NCBI GenBank assembly: GCA_900073065.1
Contig: FJOG01000029.1
Span: 445,210 to 509,209, forward strand
Origin: Phialocephala subalpina
Taxonomy: Eukaryota > Ascomycota > Leotiomycetes > Helotiales > Mollisiaceae
DNA: 64,000 bases
Direction of reading: 5' to 3'
In this document: positions 56,339 through 64,000 of the stretch, piece after piece
Position numbering within the stretch: the first letter of the stretch is position 1
Layout of the letters: each line of letters opens with the position of its first letter
Notes under the pieces: model-generated
Seen by the model: only the letters and a program-made list of their open reading frames with translations
What the model was told of the DNA's origin: nothing
Databases searched by the model: none
Translations under genes and position numbers: made by a program

Positions 56339-58654
56339 ATGGACCCAATTTCCTTCACTATAGGCGTGGTCTCCATCGCCTCGATATTTCAAACATGCCT
56401 CCATGGGTACCGTTCTCTGAATACGGCGATGGCAATGGGCGATGCTGCCTTGACATTGAATGTCCAATTTCGGATTGAAGAAATACGCTTGAAAATGTGG
56501 GGGAAGAATTGGGGGTTGCTGGAGGAAGAAGCCGAGGAGCCGAACGCTCCTTCGGGAAGTAACGCGGAATCTGACACTCGGGAGGAATCGTCCAAGCTCG
56601 AGAAACCCGGAGCGGTATTGATGGAAAAGGCTGTCACCCCCTTAGATGTCGTTGACGATGAGTTTGAGATTCCTGGCCTTCGAGATTTGACCATCGAGGT
56701 GTTGGGCAGAATCGACAAAGCGTTGGAAGAATGGAAGAAAGTGGGAGAGAAGTACAGTGTACAACAGAGGAAAGATGTCAAGAAGTCATCAGACAGTCAA
56801 GACACAATCGAGTTGCTCTCGAGTATTGCCTCAAAGCAGGCACAAGAGACCAAAGCTATATCGAAGCACACCAGAATCACCAGCAAAATAAGATGGGCAT
56901 TAAAAGACAAGCAAGATTTGGAGGAACTGCTTGGAAGACTCACTGGTCTCAATGACAGCTTAGAGAAGCTGCTCCCGAGGAAAGAGCGAACAAGTCTCGC
57001 GCGAGGCTTGGCAAGTGAGCTTCTCGATCTGTTAGAGAATGGGACAATGAACGTTTCCGGACTGTCGATTGGAGACTTCAGTCTCATACAAGGGCCAGAT
57101 GAGGTCAAGGCAGCTCGTATTGTGCGTTTGAAACTTTCCAATAACACAGAAAGATCTGAAAGGGTGGATCAAGAGGAGACCGAAGCAGAATCAGCCAACC
57201 AAGAAGACCCAACGCCATTCGCAAAGCCGGAAACCTGGTTGCAGGGCTCTTCTGAAGACATGAAGATTCCCTTCGGTCATTTCGTCCGACTTGCTGAACC
57301 AAAGCTGAAAGACTATCAGACTCGAGATGGCGACCGCAACCATGGGCCCACGGGTAACTATATACCACTTCCTAGATCCATGGCAGTTTATGCCCCGGTT
57401 ACCAGCCAGTCGGAGGTCAGTATTCCAACTCAGGCGAGTATGGAAGCAGTACCCCAAGTGACTTTGATTGAGTGGCGTCCGAGTGCACACGAGTCTCGAA
57501 AGTCTGAGTTAACCGAAGAGGAACTCAAACAGCGTCGCGACCACATTGCACGCCTTCTGCACCGAACTTCCGTCACCGATGGCGACTTTCGTATCCTTGA
57601 CTGCTTGGGATACACGACGACGAAGGCGCATGTTGCTGATGGATCAACTCGTGATCTTGTCGGATACGTCTACAAATTTCCAGAATTTGCTTCGAAGAAA
57701 AGCTTGCCGGTCACTCTGAGAGAGCTACTTGGCGAGGCCTACGCTTCAGACAATCCAGCAGTCCCTGCTCTGGAGGCGCGGTTCAAGCTGGCTCGAGAAC
57801 TTGCTATTGCACTTTACCAGCTTCAGTGCGCTGGATGGGTTCATCGCAAGGTTTCGAGCTATAACGTGATATTCTTCAAGGACGCGGACACTGACCAGGT
57901 CAACCTGAACCAGGCTTTCTTGGTGGGCTGGCAATACTCCAGACCAGATGACCAGCGAAGGCTATTCCCCTCTGAGCAGTCGTATACTGGTAAGTTCCCT
58001 TCCTCGGCGAACATTTCCTTCTTCTCGTTATTTCTCCAGTCCCAAAGTTTCGCTATCCGGGTTACTCTAGCTACACTCATAGATGTCTCGGGACCTGTGA
58101 GATATCGTCCTCGGCCTCTTGAAGAGCGTGTTTGATGTGTGCTGACTCTGAAATTCTGGGTGATAGGTATCGGAGATCTGGATATGTACGTCCATCGAGA
58201 ACGGCTTCGACGAGACAAGGGGGATCGCTTACCTCGATTTCGAAAGTCCTTCGATATCTATAGTCTCGGCATCATTCTGATAGAAATTGCATTCTGGGAG
58301 CCTATCATTGCTTTGGCAGATGAGGATGAGAGGGAGGAGATGGAACAGTACAAGGAAGTTAGCAGTCGGTGGCGTGCCAAGGAGTGGTGGAAGGTCATCT
58401 CGAAGACAGCGAAGGACGAACTCGCACCCGAAATGGGTAATGCATATCGAGATGCTACTTTATTCTGTCTTGAAGGAGGCCAGATAGCGAAGGAGGCAGC
58501 GCGACAATTCGATGAGAGGGCGGCTGAATGGAGGAAGACGCGTGACGAGAATGATCGAGAGAAGTATTTCGTGGACCAGGACTTCGAGGAAGTAGGTATC
58601 GAAAAGGAGTTCTATTGGAAGGTGTTGAAACGACTCGAAAAGATATCCATATGA
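56339..58654 (+). CDS. HeLo-domain protein with C-terminal pseudokinase
   Basis: Exons 56339-57989 and 58167-58654 encode 712 aa (alternative small exon possible inside the 177-nt gap). The N-terminus (MDPISFTIGVVSIASIFQTC, LHGYRSLNTAMAMGDAAL, LNVQFRIEEIRLKMWGKNWG) is typical of the fungal HeLo / prion-inhibition-and-propagation domain of HET-S-like proteins. Helical sequence follows, then a kinase-like C-terminal lobe: LCAGWVHRKVSSYNVIFF-type catalytic loop (actual QCAGWVHRKVSSYN) and RFRKSFDIYSLGIILIEIAF. The HRD Asp is Lys here and no DFG is visible, so phosphotransfer is unlikely. HeLo domains are membrane-disrupting cell-death modules regulated by their C-terminal parts. The layout (four-helix-type death domain plus pseudokinase) parallels animal MLKL by analogy. 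It is divergent from the ankyrin gene. Confidence 0.8.
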
Positions 58655-58881
58655 TTTCTATAGTCGAAGAAGGGTTCAGTCTCAATGTCCTATAATATTC
58701 CGATGAATGTGAAGAGTTTGGTCGTCGTGAAGTGAGATTAAAAACGCGCTGCACGTGATAGAGAGGGTCAAAGGCGGTGAAGGTGGCAGAATCCTTAGCG
58801 CCTGAAAACTGAACCAAAATTATTTTCTGGCGAGCGACTTGCAACGAACCCGCAACGCATTCGACCAAATTCAACAGCGCA

Positions 58882-60114
58882 ATGCCTAACAAAAGCAAAT
58901 TGAAGATGGCCCTTGCGGCCGAGAAGGGCACGGACTTCAACAAATTGAAGTTGCACAAAAAGGAAAAGCTGGCGAACAAAAAGAAGGCAGTAAAAGGCAC
59001 CGTCGAGAAATCCAATAGAAAGAAGACTGAGGATGAATGGGAAGATATGGAAGAAGAGGTCGAGGATGAAGAGGCAAGAAGTGGCGCAGAATTTGTAGCA
59101 GAGGAGAGTGGCAGTGAAGAGGAGGCTGAAGGTCTCATGAAGGCAGGTTCTTTGCAGTCTTCCACACTACACTCCAACTAACGCTTTGCAGATTAACTTC
59201 GATGAAATTGACGAAAGCGACAGCGATTCATCAGCTGGCGAGAACGATCAAGAAGTTTCAGATGACGAGGATGATGAAGATATACCTATGTCTGACTTGG
59301 AGGATCTCGACGAGGAGGAGAAGGAAGATATGATACCCCACCAACGCCTTACAATCAATAATACTGTCGCTCTTACCGCGGCCTTGAAGCGAATCGCTCT
59401 ACCTATCTCGAAACTCCCATTCTCCGAGCATCAGTCAATTACCACATCGGAGCCAGTGAAGATTGAGGACGTGTCGGACGATCTGAATCGAGAATTGGCT
59501 TTCTACGCACAATCGCTGTCTGCGGTACAAGAAGCCCGCAAGAAGCTCAAGGCCGAAGGTGTACCATTCACAAGACCGATTGATTACTTCGCAGAGATGG
59601 TCAAGGCGGACGAGCATATGGCGAAGATCAAGGCGAAGTTGATTGACGAGGCAGCAAGCAAAAAAGCCAGTGCCGAAGCCAGAAAACAAAGAGACCTGAA
59701 GAAGTTTGGCAAGCAAGTGCAGGTCGCGAAGCTGCAGGAGCGAGACAAGGAACGCAAGCAGACTATGGAGAAGATCAAGACCTTGAAGAGAAGTGCGCAT
59801 GCTCTCGACCCTAGCTATAGATAGTGCTAACCAATGTCACAGAACGCCAAGGTGCGGATAACGAAGCGACAAACGAAGCAGACATGTTCGACGTTGCCGT
59901 TGATGACGAGATTGGATCGAAGCCATCGAGGAAAGACAGGATGGGCCCCAACAAGCGCCAGAAGGACGAAAAGTATGGTCATGGTGGCAAGAAGAGGTTC
60001 AAGAAGAGTGGTGATGCTATGAGCAGTGGTGACTTGACGGGATTCTCGGCCAAGAAGATGAAGGGCGGCGCGGCGAAGAGACCTGGCAAGGCGAGGAGAG
60101 CGGGAAAGAGGTAA
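58882..60114 (+). CDS. EBP2: rRNA-processing protein Ebp2
   Basis: Exons 58882-59142, 59192-59792 and 59843-60114 encode 377 aa. The N-terminus is Lys-rich then acidic (DEWEDMEEEVEDEEARSGAE). The conserved core contains NRELAFYAQSLSAVQEARKK, FTRPIDYFAEMVKADEHMAK and RKQRDLKKFGKQVQVAKLQE, diagnostic of Ebp2. The tail is basic/Gly-rich (KKMKGGAAKRPGKARRAGKR). Ebp2 is a nucleolar 60S assembly factor needed for 27S pre-rRNA processing. The first intron fits the frame only as a GC-AG intron (AAG|GCAGGT ... CTAAC ... TTTGCAG, 49 nt), because the nearby GT gives a stop. The second is a normal GT-AG intron with GCTAAC branch. Strong call. Confidence 0.9.
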
Positions 60115-61567
60115 CACGACCTTTGCCACACTTATGGGATAAAATGGTACGGGTTTGGCGTTCCGGCGTCATTTGGAGGGTCTTATGGATACCAGCAGAG
60201 CGATTCTCGAAGTCAACATCAAATGTTTAAGTAATGCTGGGACAATCACAACAATTCTGGAAGCCCTCGATTTGTTTGCAGAGATGGTCAAGCAGCGCGG
60301 ATACCAACGAACCATTTTGGGGTGTGAATGTCGGAAGCTCAAGGCCTGCCGGGACATCCACAAAGCCTTTGGGAGCGGACTGGCGTCCTTACCTTGAACA
60401 CGCATCCTCTCTCAGCCAATTTTTCACCATGATCTCCCTGAATAGGTGAAACTTTGTGTGATTCTGTCTTTGACCTGCTATTCTCCTTGGCTTCATGGCT
60501 CGAAAGTGCGCTGATATTTGTACTTGGCTCTGCTTGGAATATCGTCGCGGATGTCCTCACACATTCGAGATATCTAAAGGATTAATTGCTTCCTTCTCCA
60601 GTATTTCTGCCTCGTTGAAAGCCTTTTTGTGCATCCCCGGAAGGCACATATAAGCTGATTTCTAAATTCTTCGCCAGTGGCTCGGAGTTCTGAGCTCGGG
60701 GACAATTATTACAACTCAAACACTTGCTTCTCGTCCATGGCGAATCACTACACCATCAAGGCGTTACAACTGGATTGAAGGTTCTGTTTCACACAACACC
60801 GGCAATGAAGTATCTTTCGATGAAAGGACAAAAATATACCTGCACCCAGCAGTTTGGGTGAGATTTAAGTCGCGCCAAGAACACAAATTGCCAGATAGTA
60901 CCATCATCTTAAATACTTCCAGCCAATTGGGACTCTCACCCTTCAGCCTTAGCCAGCTTCGTTCCCGAAGGAGTTTAGGTGCGACCTTCCGAAACGAGGG
61001 GTTTCAGCCTCAGTCGCACTTTGTCGGCGGCCGACAGCTGTCAGCTGAAAATACTCTCTGTGCTACCCTTGCCTTCGCGATTGACTTTCAAATGTAATCT
61101 CCACCTTTTCCAGAAACTTTAAATTTGCTGTGCCGATTGATAATTCTATGCCTCGAACTTTTTTGATCTCGTTTGGTATTTGCAACCAATTTTCATCAAG
61201 TTGATTGGCATTGCCTCGAAAAGGCAATTGTTCTCTCAAGCTTCCGTTACGCACCCGTACCTGAGCTTATTCAAATTACGGTTGTGGAGATACGGTGCTA
61301 CTTGGATTAGGGCAAATAGCTGTAGCGAGACTGGGGTTCACCAGGCTTGCACAGGCCAGAAAATCACCCCGGTTTAAACACCCTTTCCCGCCCCAGTCTC
61401 GCTACAGCTATTGCCCTGACACGAAGCACCAGTGCACGAAGATCCTGGCTGGGGCATGAGACAGACGGATTCCCATGTTCCTCCATCATGCTCCTTCCTC
61501 CTTCCTCCTTCGTCCTTCCTCCGTTTACTCTTGATTCCCAGATGTTCCTCCGCTGCAGGTTCTTTCA
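60115..61567. other. Intergenic with long inverted repeat
   Basis: 1.45 kb between EBP2 and the kelch gene. Most frames are short and antisense to each other. The notable feature is the 27/28-bp inverted repeat listed separately; the rest is the promoter of the kelch gene, with a pyrimidine-rich leader at 61470-61560. Confidence 0.4.
61309..61417. repeat. 27-bp inverted repeat (hairpin or MITE relic)
   Basis: The left arm 61309-61336 (agggcaaatagctgtagcg...) and right arm 61391-61417 are reverse complements except for one extra A in the left arm; the loop is 54 bp. It could be a miniature element, a rho-independent-like RNA hairpin, or a regulatory small-RNA source. Confidence 0.85.
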
Positions 61568-63669
61568 ATGGTGTTGAACACTCTTTTACTGTTGCTCTTG
61601 GTAGCAGTCTACCATGTCGTGAGAGCTCAGTATGACCCGTTAGTTAATTTCTGTCGAAGATTGGATCATCAATGTGAGTATCGCCTCGAGACGCGTTGCT
61701 TCACACTCAGCATCACCTATTCCTTCTCCCTCGAGACCTTTCTGAGACTGATTAAATCCAATCTACAGCAATTGTTCTAAATGGCACTCTCTACATCGAT
61801 GGTGGGAGGGAAGTCTTCACGACTTACGACCAAAATGGAACGGAAATCACGAATCACACACTTGGAAATAGTACGTTGAACCTTCTATCAAACCATGCGG
61901 TTCGAAGTTCTAAAACATCTAAGACCAAAACCTCATCACAATCAATATGAGTACATCCTGGGACTGGAAGGCAGACTTCCCTCAGAAGGAGATTCCAAAG
62001 CTCCAAGATTCAACGGGCAGTCTCTCAGTTCCCGACATGTCACGCGGCGCGTTATATCCTGACCCCAGCAATCCAAACAAATTCTGGCTGTTCGGAGGTT
62101 CAACTGCCATGGACAACATGACATTCGTGGGCTGGCAATGGCCACAGCCAGGCGCTGATTCACTATGGTCCTACGATAGTAGCAACAATACCTGGACTGC
62201 ATACAACATGTCAAAATATGGGATCTCCAAGCCGGCTTCTGGACCGACGACTTCTATTCCAGAGAAAGGTTTGGCGTTTTGGTTCAACGGCATGCAGGAT
62301 AATGGGAGTTCGGCCGAGACAACTGTGTTGCAGGGCTCCGCTCGATTTTTGAGCGGCATGGTGGTCTTGGATTTGAATAACCAGTCTGCCAGGAATCTTT
62401 CGACTACGGCTGTAAGTTTGCAAGCCAGGGTACGAGGCCAGATGGTGCATGTGCCCCTACCTGGCTCGGATGGTATCTTGGTCCTCATAGGAGGTGGGGC
62501 AAAGTCGACTTCAGATCTGACGCATGATTGGAAAGGTGAGTTCTACCCCTCGAGATTGAAATTTGTCGATACCTCGCTAACCACCAATCGTTCAGGAACT
62601 CTAGTGTCTCTTCAATCTGTGGACATTTTTGATGTCGGCTCCCTGAACAACGCAAGCACCCCAGATGGCGTTTGGTACTCACAACGGACATCCGGCTCGA
62701 CTCCAAGTCCACGCATAGACGCATGCCTAGTCGCTGCCCCAGCACCCGACAACTCGAGCTATAATATATACATGTATGGAGGACGAGATGGAGTCAATAC
62801 GTATTTTGATGAAGTATGGATCCTCAGCTTGCCGTCATTTCAATGGGTTCAAGTCAATTCCGGCTACTCACCACGGTACTCGCACACTTGCCATGTCGTT
62901 GGCAGCCGACAAATGATCACAGTTGGAGGGGCCACCACGTCCAATGTCGCTGCGGACTGCGATTGGGAAACCAAGAGTGTGGGCGTTTTGGATATGAGCT
63001 CGATCAGTTGGGGCAGCTCGTATAATGCTAACGCAAATCCGTACACAGTACCTGATGACATAGTCAGGGCTGTTGGTGGAACGTAAGATTCCCACTCTCA
63101 ATCTCTATTTGCTTTCTAGATCACGTGTATGTGACAGGACAGGTTATTGACATGTTTCCAGGGTCAACGGTAACGCCACAGTCGGGGAACCAGCAACAGG
63201 ATTCGCAAATCCAAAGCTAAAGGCTCTCTTTTACCCAAACTCGGCAGCAAACAGCACACTTTCGAATTCTACGCCCTCAACCTCCACCGCAACATCGTCC
63301 GCCACTACCTCAGCCGCTTCAAACAAAAAAGCTTCCTCTACAGGTGCCATCGCTGGCGGTGTCATCGGCGGACTCGCCGTCCTTACCATCATTCTCGGTG
63401 CAATCCTCTTCTTTCTTCAACGAAGGAAACAAAAGCACACGACATATGAGCTGAATAGTAACACTGATCCCGATGTTCCACAACTGCATAGCAATCATAA
63501 GGAGCCTGCGATGTTGGGTAGTACTGCAGTGTTTGAGAAGTACGGATCGAGTACAATGGTTTCGGAATTGCCGGATGATCGTGAGATGGATAAGAAGAGT
63601 CACATTAGCAGGCAGGAGGACCAGGCGCCTGTTGAAATGCCTGCTGGTGATGTGCCAAGGTCGACATGA
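61568..63669 (+). CDS. Membrane-anchored kelch-repeat protein
   Basis: Five exons (61568-61673, 61769-61870, 61924-62535, 62596-63082, 63162-63669) encode 604 aa. A strongly hydrophobic signal peptide (VLNTLLLLLLVAVYHVV) leads to kelch-like blades: IVLNGTLYIDGG, KFWLFGGST, YMYGGRDGVNTYFDEVW, HTCHVVGSRQMITVGGAT. Many N-glycosylation sequons indicate an extracellular domain. After a Ser/Thr-rich stalk comes one membrane helix (about residues 517-540: GAIAGGVIGGLAVLTIILG), a basic stop (RRKQK) and a short cytosolic tail. Similar surface kelch proteins occur across Pezizomycotina; the function is unknown and may be cell-wall or polarity sensing. The 60-nt intron at 62536-62595 is a multiple of three, so an unspliced read would also be open. 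Confidence 0.85.
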
Positions 63670-64000
63670 TGCGACTAAGGGAGGAAGTTATGTTATCACA
63701 TGGTCGCGTTGTCACTTCATTTGTACGTGGGTTTAAGTTGAGGGTCACTATTTACTGTTTATCATTCAAAAAGACGTTCAATTTCTTGGGGGGCGGGGGG
63801 GGGGGCTTCATTCTTCTATCTCTCTCGTCCCATCCAGTTGGGAGATGGATCATGGTACGAAACCTAGTCACATCATGAGACACCCACAACACTTTCTCCT
63901 CTTCTTCGCCATCTTCTTATCATTCAGGCTGATCACTACCTTCTGCTCAAAGCGATGGGACCGAAGATCATCCATACGACTCATTTTTTCTCGCTCGGCA
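63670..64000. other. 3' flank, poly-G tract
   Basis: Downstream of the kelch gene. A G-run with one interruption (ggggggcggggggggggg) at about 63789-63806 could form a G-quadruplex. No gene is supported to the window end. Confidence 0.5.

Overview
This window is nuclear DNA of a filamentous ascomycete (Pezizomycotina). The genes carry short spliceosomal introns of about 45-60 nt with GTRNGY donors and CTAAC/CTGAC branch points. The families are typical of these fungi: a Rax1-type RGS protein, Mgm1, Dug3, Zrg17, cystinosin, Ebp2, a DUF3435 recombinase relic and a HeLo-domain protein. The class cannot be fixed from sequence alone; Leotiomycetes or a relative is plausible. Two runs of N (28165-28587 and 44624-44994) are assembly gaps.

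Layout. 0-7 kb: the 3' part of an LRR-like gene, a heavily mutated DUF3435/FluG-type tyrosine recombinase relic, a cystinosin-type transporter, a tRNA-like gene and an amidoligase. 7-11.5 kb: three tandem minus-strand paralogues with a Cys/His-rich N-terminus and a helical tail. 13.7-15.2 kb: a Rax1-like RGS membrane protein. 15.5-23 kb: a decayed accessory stretch with AT-rich blocks, a MITE-like element with near-perfect terminal inverted repeats, a fructosamine-kinase pseudogene, other coding relics, and one intact GC-rich secreted-protein gene. 23.6-30.4 kb: three further minus-strand genes whose products begin Met-Cys and carry Cys/His-rich heads. 31-36 kb: divergent DUG3 and MGM1. 37-43.7 kb: a maltose-permease-type MFS pseudogene with two amber codons, a secreted sulfatase and a Zrg17-like zinc transporter. 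45.7-48.6 kb: a two-pass membrane protein and a Cys-rich hypothetical. 50.5-58.7 kb: a giant ankyrin-repeat gene interrupted by one amber codon, divergent from a HeLo-domain pseudokinase gene. 58.9-63.7 kb: EBP2 and a membrane-anchored kelch protein.

How the parts relate. Housekeeping islands (DUG3/MGM1, ZRG17, EBP2, RAX1) alternate with accessory DNA. Coding relics repeatedly show CAG-to-TAG, CAA-to-TAA and TGG-to-TAG type nonsense changes, consistent with repeat-induced point mutation (RIP) or related C-to-T decay. The strongest candidates for an under-described system are (i) the HeLo-pseudokinase gene divergent from a long ankyrin protein, resembling fungal self/non-self cell-death loci, with a palindromic GGCC-rich repeat at the shared promoter, and (ii) the array of Cys/His-headed, coiled-coil-tailed paralogues. 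All functions are inferred from sequence reading; no database search was run.
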